Below are positions 25,696 through 35,206 of a stretch of 42,048 nucleotides of DNA, one piece after another. The stretch comes from Pseudomonas sp. ok272 (lineage in GTDB: Bacteria; Pseudomonadota; Gammaproteobacteria; Pseudomonadales; Pseudomonadaceae). The DNA is taken from assembly GCF_900109995.1 (NCBI RefSeq), contig NZ_FOCB01000007.1:211422-253469 (forward strand), in the 5' to 3' direction. Position numbers and translations under genes: made by a program. The stretch's first letter is position 1. Each line of letters begins with the position of its first letter. The notes beneath the pieces are model-generated. The model was not told the origin of the DNA, searched no databases, and saw only the letters and a program-made list of their open reading frames with translations.

Positions 25696-25901
25696 GGTAT
25701 TCCTCTGGGGATTGGCGCACCGCGCCGTTCGACGCAGTCGAACACATTGCAGGGAGGTGCAGCGAAGCAAACCGGAGGGCAATGCCCCCAGAGGGATACC
25801 GCAGCGAAGGAACCCCGAGCCTTAGCGAGGGGCCGGACGCTCGGGGCGAGACCTTTGCTCACTTTGGGCTGGGCCGGCACCCCGGCGTTTGCCAAAGTGA
25901 G
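25696..25901. repeat. Highly self-complementary intergenic element
   Basis: Four inverted repeats follow one another: GGTATTCCTCTGGGGATTG (25696-25714) with its near-complement at 25780-25800; perfect GTTCGAC-GCA-GTCGAAC nested inside it (25727-25743); CCCCGAGC/GCTCGGGG (25813-25846); and CTCACTTTGG/CCAAAGTGAG (25858-25901). The open frames across it have no ribosome site and match short hypothetical proteins I recall from many Pseudomonas loci, so I read it as a dispersed structured repeat, not a gene. Confidence 0.6.
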
Positions 25902-26050
25902 TCGACCGTCAGGGCGAAACCAACAGTGGCCACACCCGCAGCAACGGATATGTACACCACCCGCCAGAGCCAGGCCGGCCGGGAGGTAGCCCTCGCCCCC
26001 ACAGTTAGACCTGGGTACATCCACAAAATACAGGTCGACTGATAGGCCGT
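25902..26050. other. Non-coding stretch before the REP cluster
   Basis: No gene or clear signal is visible. GGTCGACTGATAG near its end recurs in a variant (GGCCGACTGATAG) at 26463-26475, hinting at duplicated intergenic DNA. Confidence 0.3.
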
Positions 26051-26366
26051 CTTCGCGAGCAAGCCCGCTCCCACCCTGGTCCACGGCGAACACACATCCG
26101 GGGGCAGCTCAATTCCTTGTAGGAGCGAGGCTTGCTCTAATGCCAGTCAGTTAAGCGAAACCCGCGTGGGAGCGAGCCTGCTCGCGATAGCAGTAGGTCA
26201 GTCAACGGAGATGTTGGCTGTGTTGCCGTCTTCGCGAGCAGGCTCGCTCCCACAGGTTTGGCGCCTTAACTGACTGGCATTAAGGCTTGCCCGCGAAGGC
26301 GGCAAACCTGACGACATCGATGCTGAATGGACTGGCCGGTTCGCGGGCAAGCCTCGCTCCTACGGG
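26051..26366. repeat. Cluster of six REP elements with nested inverted repeats
   Basis: REP units of the GGGAGCGAGCCTGCTCGCGA type occur at 26051-26073, 26117-26136, 26164-26190, 26228-26255, 26281-26302 and 26339-26366 in alternating orientation. The central pair (26164-26255) is itself flanked by a perfect 16-bp inverted repeat, AATGCCAGTCAGTTAA (26139-26154) and its complement (26266-26281). No RAYT transposase lies in the window. A worn copy may continue to 26432; 26433-26559 shows only the region upstream of xseB. Confidence 0.85.
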
Positions 26367-26559
26367 CTCAACCCAGATTCCTGCTCGCGATGGTGGTGAC
26401 GAGCGGCATGGCTAAGACAGTTGCTCCCACAATTTAGATCGCAGTACAGCCGCAAGAGCCAGGCCGACTGATAGACCGCCTTCACCTGCCGTCCATTTGC
26501 CCCCCTTCCCCCCATCTGCTAGTGTCGCGCCGGTTTAACGTCTACCGGAAATCGCCGCC

Positions 26560-26802
26560 ATGGCCCGCAAAAAAGCTCCACTGGATTTCGAACAATCCCT
26601 CGCCGACCTGCAAACACTGGTCGAACGCCTGGAGAACGGCGAATTGTCGCTGGAAGACTCCCTGACCGCCTTCGAACAAGGCATCGGCTTGACCCGCGAC
26701 TGCCAGGCAGCACTGGCCCAGGCCGAGCAAAAAGTCCAAGTCCTGCTCGACCGCGACGGCGAACTGAGCGAGGCGCCGTTCGACGCGGAGCAACCTGAAT
26801 GA
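26560..26802 (+). CDS. xseB: Exodeoxyribonuclease VII small subunit
   Basis: 80 residues, the usual size. The helical hairpin with [20 protein letters not shown] and [15 protein letters not shown] is diagnostic for XseB. It binds the large subunit XseA (encoded elsewhere) to degrade single-stranded DNA. First gene of an operon; its TGA overlaps the ispA ATG (ATGA), so the two are translationally coupled, the order found across gamma-proteobacteria. Confidence 0.97.
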   Translation: MARKKAPLDFEQSLADLQTLVERLENGELSLEDSLTAFEQGIGLTRDCQAALAQAEQKVQVLLDRDGELSEAPFDAEQPE

Positions 26803-27686
26803 TCGCCGCCTATTCGGCCAGCAGCCAGGCCCGGGTCAACGCCGCACTGGAAACCCTGTTCATCGCCCCAAGCCCCGAACTGGCCCGCTTGTACCAAGCC
26901 ATGCGCTACAGCGTGATGAACGGCGGAAAACGCGTACGCCCGCTCCTGGCCTACGCCGCCTGCGAGGCCCTCGGTGGCCAGCCTGAAGACGCCAACGGCG
27001 CGGCCTGCGCGGTGGAATTGATCCACGCCTACTCGCTGGTGCACGACGACTTGCCCGCCATGGACGACGACGACCTGCGCCGCGGCCAGCCCACCACCCA
27101 CAAACAGTTCGATGAAGCCTGCGCGATCCTCGCCGGTGACGGCCTGCAAAGCCTGGCGTTCAGCGCCCTGCTCGAGCCGCGCCTGAACAGCGCCGATGCC
27201 GAGACCCGCCTGCAGATGGTCAGCGCCCTGGCCCTGGCCGCCGGCCCCGCCGGCATGGTCGGTGGCCAGGCCATCGACCTGGGTTCCGTGGGCCTGAAGC
27301 TCGACCAACAAGCCCTGGAATACATGCACCGGCACAAGACCGGCGCGCTGATCGAAGCCAGCGTCAAGCTCGGCGCCCTGGCCAGCGGGCGGGCGGAAAA
27401 GACCGAACTGCGGTCCTTGCAGACCTATGCCCAAGCCATTGGCCTGGCGTTCCAGGTGCAGGACGACATTCTCGACGTCGAAAGCGATACCCAGACCCTG
27501 GGCAAACGCCAGGGCGCCGACATCGCCCGTGACAAACCCACTTACCCGGCACTGCTGGGCCTCGATGCGGCCAAGGCCTATGCCCTGGAACTGCGTGACC
27601 AGGCCCTGCACGCCCTGCGACCGTTTGACGCGTCGGCCGAGCCGCTGCGTGACCTGGCCCGTTATATCGTCGAACGCCGTCACTGA
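26799..27686 (+). CDS. ispA: Farnesyl diphosphate synthase
   Basis: 295 residues. Condenses IPP with DMAPP and then geranyl-PP to make farnesyl diphosphate, precursor of undecaprenyl phosphate, quinone side chains and haem O. First Asp-rich motif [14 protein letters not shown] (about 83-96) and second DDILD (about 222-226), with GKRQGAD after it, match E. coli IspA. Overlaps xseB by four bases and is followed by dxs, which supplies the isoprenoid pathway. Confidence 0.97.
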   Translation: MIAAYSASSQARVNAALETLFIAPSPELARLYQAMRYSVMNGGKRVRPLLAYAACEALGGQPEDANGAACAVELIHAYSLVHDDLPAMDDDDLRRGQPTTHKQFDEACAILAGDGLQSLAFSALLEPRLNSADAETRLQMVSALALAAGPAGMVGGQAIDLGSVGLKLDQQALEYMHRHKTGALIEASVKLGALASGRAEKTELRSLQTYAQAIGLAFQVQDDILDVESDTQTLGKRQGADIARDKPTYPALLGLDAAKAYALELRDQALHALRPFDASAEPLRDLARYIVERRH

Positions 27687-27796
27687 TTCCAGCGCCATTG
27701 CCCACCGCGTGTCGGCCAAGTTCCGAGCTCTGCGTGGGCAGCGTGCACAGCATCAGGTAAACTGCCGCCTCTTTTATACCTATAACGATTCGCCTG

Positions 27797-29695
27797 ATGC
27801 CCACGACGTTTCATGAGATTCCCCGCAAGCGCCCGACCACGCCCCTGCTCGACCGTGCCAATACGCCGGACGGCCTGCGCCGGTTAGGTGAATCCGAGCT
27901 GGAAACCCTGGCCGATGAGTTGCGCCTGGAATTGCTCTACACGGTCGGCCAGACCGGTGGGCATTTCGGGGCGGGCCTTGGCGTGATCGAGCTGACCATC
28001 GCGCTGCATTACGTCTTCGACACCCCGGACGACCGGCTGGTGTGGGACGTAGGCCATCAGGCGTACCCGCATAAAATCCTCACGGGCCGTCGCGAGCGCA
28101 TGGGCACCCTGCGCCAGAAGGACGGCCTGGCCGCCTTCCCGCGGCGTGCCGAGAGCGAGTACGACACCTTTGGCGTCGGCCACTCCAGCACCTCGATCAG
28201 CGCCGCCCTGGGCATGGCCATCGCCGCACGCCTGCAGAACAGTGACCGCAAGGCCATTGCGGTGATCGGCGACGGTGCGTTGACCGCCGGTATGGCATTC
28301 GAGGCGCTGAACCATGCGCCCGAAGTCGACGCCAACATGCTGGTGATCCTCAACGACAACGACATGTCGATCTCGCGCAATGTCGGCGGGCTGTCGAACT
28401 ACCTGGCCAAGATCCTTTCCAGCCGCACCTACGCCAGCATGCGCGAAGGCAGCAAAAAGGTCCTGTCGCGCCTGCCCGGCGCCTGGGAAATCGCCCGCCG
28501 GACCGAAGAATACGCCAAGGGCATGCTGGTCCCCGGCACCCTGTTCGAGGAACTGGGCTGGAACTACATCGGCCCCATCGATGGCCATGACCTGCCAACC
28601 CTGATTGCCACCCTGCGCAACATGCGCGACCTCAAGGGGCCGCAGTTCCTGCACGTGGTCACCAAGAAGGGCAAGGGTTTCGCCCCGGCGGAAGTCGATC
28701 CGATCGGCTACCACGCCATCACCAAGCTCGAACCCCTGGATGCGCCCGCCGCCGCGCCGAAGAAAGCCGGTGGGCCAAAGTATTCCGCGGTGTTCGGCGA
28801 CTGGCTGTGCGACATGGCCGCTGCCGACCCGCGCCTGGTGGGCATTACCCCGGCGATGAAGGAAGGCTCGGACCTGGTGGCGTTCAGCGAACGCTTCCCG
28901 CTGCGCTACTTCGACGTGGCGATTGCCGAGCAGCACGCCGTGACCTTCGCGGCCGGCATGGCCTGTGAAGGCGCCAAGCCGGTGGTGGCGATCTACTCGA
29001 CGTTCCTGCAACGCGGTTATGACCAACTGGTGCATGACGTCGCGGTACAGAACCTCGACGTACTGTTCGCCATCGACCGCGCCGGCCTGGTGGGCGAAGA
29101 CGGCCCGACCCACGCCGGCAGCTTCGACCTGTCGTTCCTGCGCTGCATCCCCGGCATGCTGGTGATGACCCCGAGCGACGAGAACGAGTTGCGCAAGATG
29201 CTCACCACCGGCCACCTGTACCCAGGCCCGGCAGCGGTGCGCTACCCACGCGGGACCGGCCCGAACGCGACCATTGAACAGGACCTGCAACCGATTGAAA
29301 TCGGCAAGGGCGTGGTCCGTCGCCAGGGCAGCACCGTCGCCCTGCTGGTGTTTGGCGTGCAACTGGCCGAGGCGCTGAAAGTCGCCGAGAAGCTGGATGC
29401 CACTGTGGTCGATATGCGCTTCGTCAAACCGCTGGATGAACAGGTGGTGCGCGAAATTGCCGGCCGCCACGAGCTGCTGGTGACCATCGAGGAAAACGCG
29501 ATCATGGGCGGCGCCGGTGGTGCGGTCAGCGAGTTCCTGGCCCGCGAGAACATCCTCAAGTCGATCCTGCACCTGGGCCTGCCCGACAGCTATGTCGAAC
29601 ACGCCAAGCCGGCGCAGATGCTCGCCGAGTGCGGGCTGGATGAAGCGGGGATCGAAGCGTCGGTACGCGAGCGCCTGCAGTTACTCAACATCTAA
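27797..29695 (+). CDS. dxs: 1-deoxy-D-xylulose-5-phosphate synthase
   Basis: 632 residues, full length. Joins pyruvate and glyceraldehyde 3-phosphate using thiamine diphosphate, the first step of the MEP isoprenoid pathway. Visible: [12 protein letters not shown] (about 80), the TPP motif [16 protein letters not shown] with LNDNDMSIS, the catalytic Glu in [14 protein letters not shown] and the C-terminal transketolase domain. The ATG at 27797 lies 110 bp after ispA, so it may have its own promoter (TATACCTATAACG is just upstream) as well as read-through. TPP use links it to the thiL gene further along. Confidence 0.98.
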   Translation: MPTTFHEIPRKRPTTPLLDRANTPDGLRRLGESELETLADELRLELLYTVGQTGGHFGAGLGVIELTIALHYVFDTPDDRLVWDVGHQAYPHKILTGRRERMGTLRQKDGLAAFPRRAESEYDTFGVGHSSTSISAALGMAIAARLQNSDRKAIAVIGDGALTAGMAFEALNHAPEVDANMLVILNDNDMSISRNVGGLSNYLAKILSSRTYASMREGSKKVLSRLPGAWEIARRTEEYAKGMLVPGTLFEELGWNYIGPIDGHDLPTLIATLRNMRDLKGPQFLHVVTKKGKGFAPAEVDPIGYHAITKLEPLDAPAAAPKKAGGPKYSAVFGDWLCDMAAADPRLVGITPAMKEGSDLVAFSERFPLRYFDVAIAEQHAVTFAAGMACEGAKPVVAIYSTFLQRGYDQLVHDVAVQNLDVLFAIDRAGLVGEDGPTHAGSFDLSFLRCIPGMLVMTPSDENELRKMLTTGHLYPGPAAVRYPRGTGPNATIEQDLQPIEIGKGVVRRQGSTVALLVFGVQLAEALKVAEKLDATVVDMRFVKPLDEQVVREIAGRHELLVTIEENAIMGGAGGAVSEFLARENILKSILHLGLPDSYVEHAKPAQMLAECGLDEAGIEASVRERLQLLNI

Positions 29696-29705
29696 GCAAA
29701 ACCCT

Positions 29706-29799
29706 GTGTGGGAGCGGGCTTGCTCGCGAAGACGCCGTGTCAGTCGACCTATTCATTGACTGATCGACCGCTTTCGCGAGCAAGCCCACTCCCACAGTG
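29706..29799. repeat. REP pair between dxs and btuB
   Basis: GTGGGAGCGGGCTTGCTCGC (from 29708) and its inverted partner (29771-29799) face each other 11 bp after dxs. Open frames reading MGAGLLAKTP through here are REP translations. Confidence 0.85.
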
Positions 29800-29851
29800 T
29801 TTTGTGGACCTATCCAATGTGTGGTTACCCCAACGCTTCAACGGACTCCCC

Positions 29852-31744
29852 ATGAACCTGCCCCGCCTCGCCCTGACCCTCTCGCTGCTGCCCACCGCCA
29901 GTGCCCTCGCCGACACCTTCGAGCGTGACCAGGCGCTAAAGCTGCCGGACGTGCTGATCAGCGCCAACCGCCAGGTCGAGGCGCGCAATGACAGCAGCGC
30001 CGCCAACACCGTGTTCACCCGCGACGACATCGACCGCCTGCAGCCAGGCAGCGTCACTGACCTGCTCGGCCGGGTGCCGGGGGTGCAGGTCACCCAGGCC
30101 GGCGGGCGTGGCAGCCTGGCCAGTGTCTACATTCGCGGCACCACGTCGGCGCAGAGCCTGGTGCTGGTGGATGGCCAACGCATTGGCAGCTCGACCTCCG
30201 GCGACAGCAACCTGCAACACTTGAACATCGAGCAGATCGAGCGCGTGGAAGTGCTGCGCGGCTCGCGCTCGGTGATCTACGGCAGCGATGCGATTGGCGG
30301 GGTGATCCAGATCTTCACCCGGCGCAGCGCCGAGCCGGGCCTGCAAGCGCGCGTGCATGCCGGCTTTGGCAGCCGGCAGACCTGGGAACGCAGCCTGGGC
30401 TTGTCCGGCGGCGACCAGGACACCCGCTTCAACCTCGGCGCCAGCCTGGACGACACCGCCGGCATCAACCGCACCCGCGAATCCTATCCCAGCGACGGCG
30501 ATCACGACGCCTACCGCAACAAGTCCCTGAGCCTGAGCCTGAGCCACGCGTTCAATGACGAGATTGAGGTGGGGTTCAATGTGCTGGATAACCGGGGTAA
30601 GAGTGAGTTCGATAATGGTTTTGGTCGCTCCGTCGAGGTCACGCCAGGCAACTACATAAGTGTTGGCCAGCAACCGTATGACGATTTTGCCGTGAGCAGC
30701 TTCAGCAGCTATGTCGATGCACGCCTCAACGATGCATGGAAGTCCCGCATTGAACTGGGGCACAGTGAAAACCGCCAAAAAACACTCGACAAGCTCAGCG
30801 ACGAGCGCAGCGTGTTCAACACCTACCGCGACTCGGTGAACTGGCAGAACGATGTAACCCTCAACGACCAGAACAGCCTGATCCTGGGCGGTGATTGGTA
30901 CGAAGATCAGGTCAACAGCACCACGGCATTCGACGAAGACAGCCGCTGGAACCGCGCCGCGTTCATCCAGCATCGTTTTGAAGCCCAACACTTTTCCACC
31001 GAACTGGGCCTGCGGCACGACGACAACCAACAGTTCGGCAGCCAGAACACCTGGAGCGGCACGCTGACGGTGCCGGTGAACGTGGACAACGACCTGTTGC
31101 TGACCTACAGCGAAGGCTTTCGCGCGCCGACCTTCAACGATCTGTACTACCCGGACTTCAGCAACCCGGACCTCAAGCCCGAGACCTCGAAAAGCTATGA
31201 GTTGCAATGGCGCAGCCAGTTGACCGAGACCAGCCGCCTGGAGGCCTCGCTGTACCGCACCGACCTTGAAGACGCGATCATCTTCGGCAGCAACTCGCGT
31301 CCGGAAAACATCGCCTCGGCGCGCATCAACGGTTTCGAAGCCGCCCTCAAGCAGGAGCTGTTCGGCTGGCAGAGCAACCTCGGCGTCGCGTTCATCGACC
31401 CCCGCGACCGCGACAGCGGCCGCACCCTGGCGCGCCATGCCCGGCGGACGATGAACCTGGACCTGGATCGCCAGTTCGACCGCCTGGGCCTGGGCGCCAC
31501 CTGGCAGATGGTCAGCAGCAGCTATGACGACAAGGACAACCGCCAGCGCCTCGGCGGCTACGGCCTGCTGGGCCTGCGCAGCAGCTGGGCGCTGAACCGC
31601 GAGACCAGCCTGGACATGAAGGTCGACAACCTGCTGGACAAGGACTACACCCGGGCGCTGTACCTGCACGAAGGCAATCAATACGGCTATCGCCAGGAAG
31701 GCCGGGCGTTGATGTTTGGGGTGACGTGGACGCCGCAGCTCTGA
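29852..31744 (+). CDS. btuB: TonB-dependent vitamin B12 receptor BtuB
   Basis: 630 residues; outer-membrane TonB-dependent receptor for cobalamin (E. coli BtuB 614). Signal peptide MNLPRLALTLSLLPTASALA, then a TonB-box-like PDVLISANRQ, plug domain (LLGRVPGVQVTQAGGRGSL, VYGSDAIGGVIQIFTRR variant) and a 22-strand barrel ending in the aromatic-rich VTWTPQL. The ATG at 29852 starts the signal peptide; the longer frame from 29708 would translate a REP element. The convergent btuF downstream supports a B12 role. No cobalamin riboswitch is visible ahead of it. Codon use around 30550-30800 is more AT-rich than the rest, in the region of extracellular loops. Confidence 0.9.
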   Translation: MNLPRLALTLSLLPTASALADTFERDQALKLPDVLISANRQVEARNDSSAANTVFTRDDIDRLQPGSVTDLLGRVPGVQVTQAGGRGSLASVYIRGTTSAQSLVLVDGQRIGSSTSGDSNLQHLNIEQIERVEVLRGSRSVIYGSDAIGGVIQIFTRRSAEPGLQARVHAGFGSRQTWERSLGLSGGDQDTRFNLGASLDDTAGINRTRESYPSDGDHDAYRNKSLSLSLSHAFNDEIEVGFNVLDNRGKSEFDNGFGRSVEVTPGNYISVGQQPYDDFAVSSFSSYVDARLNDAWKSRIELGHSENRQKTLDKLSDERSVFNTYRDSVNWQNDVTLNDQNSLILGGDWYEDQVNSTTAFDEDSRWNRAAFIQHRFEAQHFSTELGLRHDDNQQFGSQNTWSGTLTVPVNVDNDLLLTYSEGFRAPTFNDLYYPDFSNPDLKPETSKSYELQWRSQLTETSRLEASLYRTDLEDAIIFGSNSRPENIASARINGFEAALKQELFGWQSNLGVAFIDPRDRDSGRTLARHARRTMNLDLDRQFDRLGLGATWQMVSSSYDDKDNRQRLGGYGLLGLRSSWALNRETSLDMKVDNLLDKDYTRALYLHEGNQYGYRQEGRALMFGVTWTPQL

Positions 31745-31760
31745 ACTGAGGTTTGGGCGC

Positions 31761-31843
31761 GATCTTTCGCGAGCAGGCTCGCTCCCACAGGGGATTTGTG
31801 AACGCCGCAGATCCTATGTGGGAGCGAGCCTGCTCGCGAACGG
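31761..31843. repeat. REP pair between convergent btuB and btuF
   Basis: TTTCGCGAGCAGGCTCGCTC (31765-31784) and its inverted partner (31817-31843) fill the gap between two convergent genes and may act as a bidirectional terminator. Confidence 0.85.
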
Positions 31844-31856
31844 TCGCGCCTGGGTC

Positions 31857-32654
31857 TCAACGCTCCGGCGCAATCAACCGACACAACGTCGCCGTCGCGC
31901 CGATCATCTGCCCGCTGGGCCGTTCCAGGCCCTTGTCGGTCACCAACAACAATTGCCCCTCACGCACCGCCCGCACCTGCGGCCAGGCCTTCCACGCATC
32001 GAGCTGGGCCTGGCTGCCGGCGAGGATCACCTCGGGGTTGCGCGACAGCACCGACTCGATGCTGACTTGCGGCGCCGGCAGGCGCATGTCGGCAAACACG
32101 TTGTGCGCCCCACACACCTCCAGGGCATCGCTGATGATCTGCCCGCCGCCCACGGTGTACAGCGGCTGATCCCAGACCTGATAGAACACCCGCAGCGGCA
32201 CCTCGCGCCGGTAGCGTTGGCGCAAGGCGTCCAGTTGCCGGCGCAGGTCGGCCGCCAGCGTGCGGCCGCGCTCGGGCCGGCCCAACTGCGTGGCAATCGC
32301 CTCAATCTGGGAGGTCAACTGGTCGAGGCTGTGGGGTTCGGCGACGTAGGTGGGGATGCCCAGCCGGCGCAGTTGCTCGCGCTGCCCGGGGCCAACGCTG
32401 CCCGGCCATAGCAACAGCAGGTCGGGCTTGAGGCTGAGCAGGCGCTCCATGTCCAACTGACCGTAGCGACCCACCGAAGGCACGGACCGGAGGGCAAGCG
32501 GACGCTCGCCGGCATCGAGCACGCCCACCAACAGCTCGGCCGCGCCCAGCTCAACGACGATTTCCGACAGGGAGGGTGCCAGGCTGACCACGCGCTCGAC
32601 CGCCAGGGCCGGAGCGCTGAAGGCCAGCAGCAGGACCGCCAGCCAACGGTGCAT
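31857..32654 (-). CDS. btuF: Cobalamin-binding periplasmic protein (BtuF-like)
   Basis: 265 residues with a signal peptide (cleavage near residue 18, ALA/VER), periplasmic. RVVSLAPSLSEIVVELGA and VGRYGQLDMERLLSLKPDLL are typical of BtuF/FepB-type helical binding proteins; VFYQVWDQPLYTVGGGQI and HNVFADM fit BtuF. It should pass B12 from BtuB to an ABC transporter (BtuCD not in the window). Its ATG overlaps the stop of the upstream membrane gene by one base (TGATG). Confidence 0.85.
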   Translation of the reverse strand: MHRWLAVLLLAFSAPALAVERVVSLAPSLSEIVVELGAAELLVGVLDAGERPLALRSVPSVGRYGQLDMERLLSLKPDLLLLWPGSVGPGQREQLRRLGIPTYVAEPHSLDQLTSQIEAIATQLGRPERGRTLAADLRRQLDALRQRYRREVPLRVFYQVWDQPLYTVGGGQIISDALEVCGAHNVFADMRLPAPQVSIESVLSRNPEVILAGSQAQLDAWKAWPQVRAVREGQLLLVTDKGLERPSGQMIGATATLCRLIAPER

Positions 32655-33073
32655 CAGGCCAGTTGACGCGGGATACGGTAGAGGTAGAACAGCACCGTGC
32701 TCGACAGCGCCAGCAAGATCAGCGGCACCGCTTCAAGGCCGACGAACACTGCCAGGGCGCCGATCCAGGCCGGCAGCGAGGCGACCAGCAGGGCCGTGCG
32801 CCGAGTGGCCGCCAGGGCGGTCCAGGCCGCCGGTTCTTCGGGGGTGTCGAGGGCTTTTTGGGTGGCGATCAGGCCATGCTTGTAGCCACCGAAAAACTTC
32901 AGGCTGACAAACATCGACGCCATGCCGGCGATGAAGAACGGCATGGCCAGCACCGGCACGAGGGGTTCGCTGTCACCGAACAGGCTGTTGCTGACCAGCA
33001 GCGGCAACAAGGCGAGCGCAAAGTATTGCCACCAATTGACGGACAGTCGCCGCCGGACCTGACCGCGGGTCAC
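32654..33073 (-). CDS. Conserved membrane protein between ribA and btuF
   Basis: 139 residues with about four transmembrane helices (near residues 15-30, 38-58, 90-108, 112-130). No family recognised. Start GTG at 33073 overlaps the ribA stop (GTGA), and its own stop overlaps the btuF ATG. The matching gene in P. aeruginosa lies between ribA and the btuF homologue, so the trio is conserved. Function unknown. Confidence 0.8.
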   Translation of the reverse strand: MTRGQVRRRLSVNWWQYFALALLPLLVSNSLFGDSEPLVPVLAMPFFIAGMASMFVSLKFFGGYKHGLIATQKALDTPEEPAAWTALAATRRTALLVASLPAWIGALAVFVGLEAVPLILLALSSTVLFYLYRIPRQLA

Positions 33074-33687
33074 GCCCGACCTGCCTCGCCCTGGTGCTCG
33101 TTACCCATCATGTGGTCGAGCTTGCTGGCCTTGGTCGCCAGGTAGAGTTTGTTGTGCGGGTTATGGCCGGTGTGCAATGGCACGCGTTCGGCCACGGTGA
33201 TGCCCATGTCGGTCAGGGCCTGGACCTTGCGCGGGTTGTTGGTCATCAGGCGCAGGGACTTGACCCCCAGGTGTTCGAGCATCGGCAGGCAGATGCCGTA
33301 GTCGCGCTGGTCGGCGGCAAAGCCCAGGCGCTCGTTGGCTTGCACCGTGTCGGCGCCACCGTCCTGCAACTCATAGGCGCGGATCTTGTTCAGCAAGCCA
33401 ATGCCACGGCCTTCCTGACGCAGGTAGAGCAACACGCCTCGACCTTCGCGGGCGATGGCCTGCAACGCCGCTTCCAGTTGCGAGCCGCAGTCGCAACGCT
33501 GGCTGAACAAGGCATCCCCCGTCAGGCATTCGGAGTGCAAGCGGCCGAGTACCGGGGCACCATCGGCCACATCACCCAGGCTCAGCACGACGTGCTCGCG
33601 GCCGGTGGCCTCTTCGAGAAAGCCATGCATGGTGAATTGCGCAAAGGGTGTTGGCAGCTTGGAAGCGGCGACGAAAACGACAGGCAC
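33070..33687 (-). CDS. ribA: GTP cyclohydrolase II
   Basis: 205 residues. Opens GTP to the first riboflavin intermediate. The zinc site [20 protein letters not shown] (about 51-70) is intact, and [10 protein letters not shown] and TNNPRKV are family motifs. Starts at GTG 33687 with AGGAG upstream. It is separate from the main rib cluster and supplies the activity the RibBA C-terminus seems to have lost. It is followed by two overlapping genes. Confidence 0.97.
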   Translation of the reverse strand: MPVVFVAASKLPTPFAQFTMHGFLEEATGREHVVLSLGDVADGAPVLGRLHSECLTGDALFSQRCDCGSQLEAALQAIAREGRGVLLYLRQEGRGIGLLNKIRAYELQDGGADTVQANERLGFAADQRDYGICLPMLEHLGVKSLRLMTNNPRKVQALTDMGITVAERVPLHTGHNPHNKLYLATKASKLDHMMGNEHQGEAGRA

Positions 33688-33816
33688 CGGTGTGCTCCTG
33701 ATCTAGGTACTGGAGATTCGCAGAGGCGGCATTGTAACAGCAGGTTCCAATGGGCGCTTAGGCTGAATTGTGGGGCATAACAATCAAAAAGACTGATGAA
33801 GCGACCAACGTTCCCC

Positions 33817-33910
33817 TGTGTGGGAGCGAGCCTGCTCGCGAAAACGGTGCGTCAGTCGCCATCACCGTTTACTGATCCCGCGCATTCGCGAGCAGGCTCG
33901 CTCCCACAAG
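33817..33910. repeat. REP pair upstream of ribA
   Basis: GTGGGAGCGAGCCTGCTCGC (33820-33839) and inverted partner (33883-33910) occupy the gap between ribA and the binding-protein gene. Confidence 0.85.
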
Positions 33911-33929
33911 GGATCATTGTCACGGGCAG

Positions 33930-34667
33930 TCAGCTTGGATCAAACGGATAGGGCTGCTGCCAGCGCTCGAAAATCGGTCTCAACTCGCCGCTGCTGACCA
34001 ACAGCGCCATGCGCTGGTCGTACAGGGCCATCAGCGCGCGCCCCTGCGGCGTCTCGGCGAAGCCCAGGTACAGCGGCAACTCCGCCAAGTGGGTGGTTGT
34101 GTAGAGCGCCGGGTCCTTGGCCATGTTCAGGACCACCCCGACCTCGGTCTGCGCATCGATGTAGAAATCAGCCCGGCCCTGCTTGAGCATCAGCAAGATG
34201 CCGTTGCGCCGCTCGACCTGATTGAAGCGCCGGACATTGGGCAGGTAGCTTTCAAACCGATAACCGCGCACCCAGGCCAAGCGGTACTGGCCGAGGGTCT
34301 CCAGGGTCGGCGTCGGGTTGCTCGCCAGGCCCAGGGCGTAGATGTGATCGGAGTCGTAGCTCCAGCGTGGGTAGAGCACGTTCTGGGCTTCGTCCCGGTA
34401 GGACCCCACCAGCGCATCCACCTCGCGGCGTTGCACCAGACCCACCGAGCGTGTGTAGGGCACCGTGCGGATGTCCAGCGCCACGCCCGCCGGCTCGAAC
34501 ACCGCGCGTAACACATCCCAGGCCAGGCCGTGGCCATCGGCAGCGGTGTAGTCTTCCCAGTCCTCGCTGGCCAGGTGAATCCGCGCAGGCAGTGGCGCCC
34601 CATCCTGCGCCAAGGCCCCCAGGCAGAACACCGCCAGCACCAGCACCCACAACGCGCGTCCGACCAT
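33930..34667 (-). CDS. Periplasmic solute-binding protein (SBP_bac_3-like)
   Basis: 245 residues with a signal peptide (cleavage near residue 20, LAQ/DGA). Residues 30-230 follow the type-3 extracellular solute-binding fold (LASEDWEDYT, GLAWDVLRAVFEPAG, DALVGSYRDEAQNVLYP). No permease or ATPase is nearby, so it may be a stand-alone binding protein or amino-acid-type sensor; the ligand is unknown. It lies 35 bp after pgpA and probably belongs to that operon. Confidence 0.82.
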   Translation of the reverse strand: MVGRALWVLVLAVFCLGALAQDGAPLPARIHLASEDWEDYTAADGHGLAWDVLRAVFEPAGVALDIRTVPYTRSVGLVQRREVDALVGSYRDEAQNVLYPRWSYDSDHIYALGLASNPTPTLETLGQYRLAWVRGYRFESYLPNVRRFNQVERRNGILLMLKQGRADFYIDAQTEVGVVLNMAKDPALYTTTHLAELPLYLGFAETPQGRALMALYDQRMALLVSSGELRPIFERWQQPYPFDPS

Positions 34668-34702
34668 TGCTTAGCCCCCCTGGCCTATCCCTCGACCATC
34701 AT

Positions 34703-35206
34703 TCAGGCGAAATACCAGACCAACCCTTGCATCCCCAACCAGGCGAACACGCCGGCCAGCACATCGTCGAGCATGATACCGATGCCGCCGTGCACGTGCC
34801 GATCGATCCAGCGGATCGGCCAGGGCTTGAGAATATCGAAGAAGCGGAACAGCAAAAAACCCGCCAACAGCCAGTACCAACCTTCAGGCACCAGCCACAG
34901 GGTGATCCACATCCCGACCATCTCATCCCAGACGATGCCTTCGTGGTCGTGCACACGCAAATCGTCGGCCACCTTGCCGCACAGCCAGACGCCGAACAGC
35001 ATGGTGATGCCCAGCATCAACCAGTAGCCCCAGTCGGGCAACATTTGCCACAACGGGATAAAGGGTAGCGCAACCAGCGAGCCCCAGGTGCCCGGCGCCT
35101 TGGGTAAGGTGCCCGAACCGAAGCCGAACGCCAGGAAGTGCCAAGGGTTGGTCCATACCGAGGGCGGCACGTTCGCCGCAGGGACCTGCTTGGGGTGATC
35201 TGTCAC
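34703..35206 (-). CDS. pgpA: Phosphatidylglycerophosphatase A
   Basis: 167 residues, inner membrane. Removes phosphate from phosphatidylglycerophosphate to make phosphatidylglycerol. The block GSGTLPKAPGTWGSL, the acidic motif WDEMVGMW and RFFDILKPWPI are diagnostic for PgpA. The start GTG at 35206 overlaps the thiL stop (GTGA) with GGGAG upstream. Confidence 0.95.
   Translation of the reverse strand: MTDHPKQVPAANVPPSVWTNPWHFLAFGFGSGTLPKAPGTWGSLVALPFIPLWQMLPDWGYWLMLGITMLFGVWLCGKVADDLRVHDHEGIVWDEMVGMWITLWLVPEGWYWLLAGFLLFRFFDILKPWPIRWIDRHVHGGIGIMLDDVLAGVFAWLGMQGLVWYFA

Noticed and set aside
25632..26042. Plus-strand 136-residue frame and its minus-strand counterpart (25614-26093)
   Set aside because: No ribosome site; both run through the palindromic element and a REP, and read like spurious repeat-derived proteins.
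26044..26370. CRISPR array
   Set aside because: Repeats alternate in orientation, differ in sequence and spacing, and match REP elements; no cas genes nearby.
29708..29851. 48-residue N-terminal extension of BtuB
   Set aside because: MGAGLLAKTP is the translation of a REP element; the signal peptide begins at 29852.
29696..29851. Cobalamin riboswitch upstream of btuB
   Set aside because: The 156-bp gap holds a REP pair and about 50 further bases; no B12-box-like sequence or room for the conserved core.
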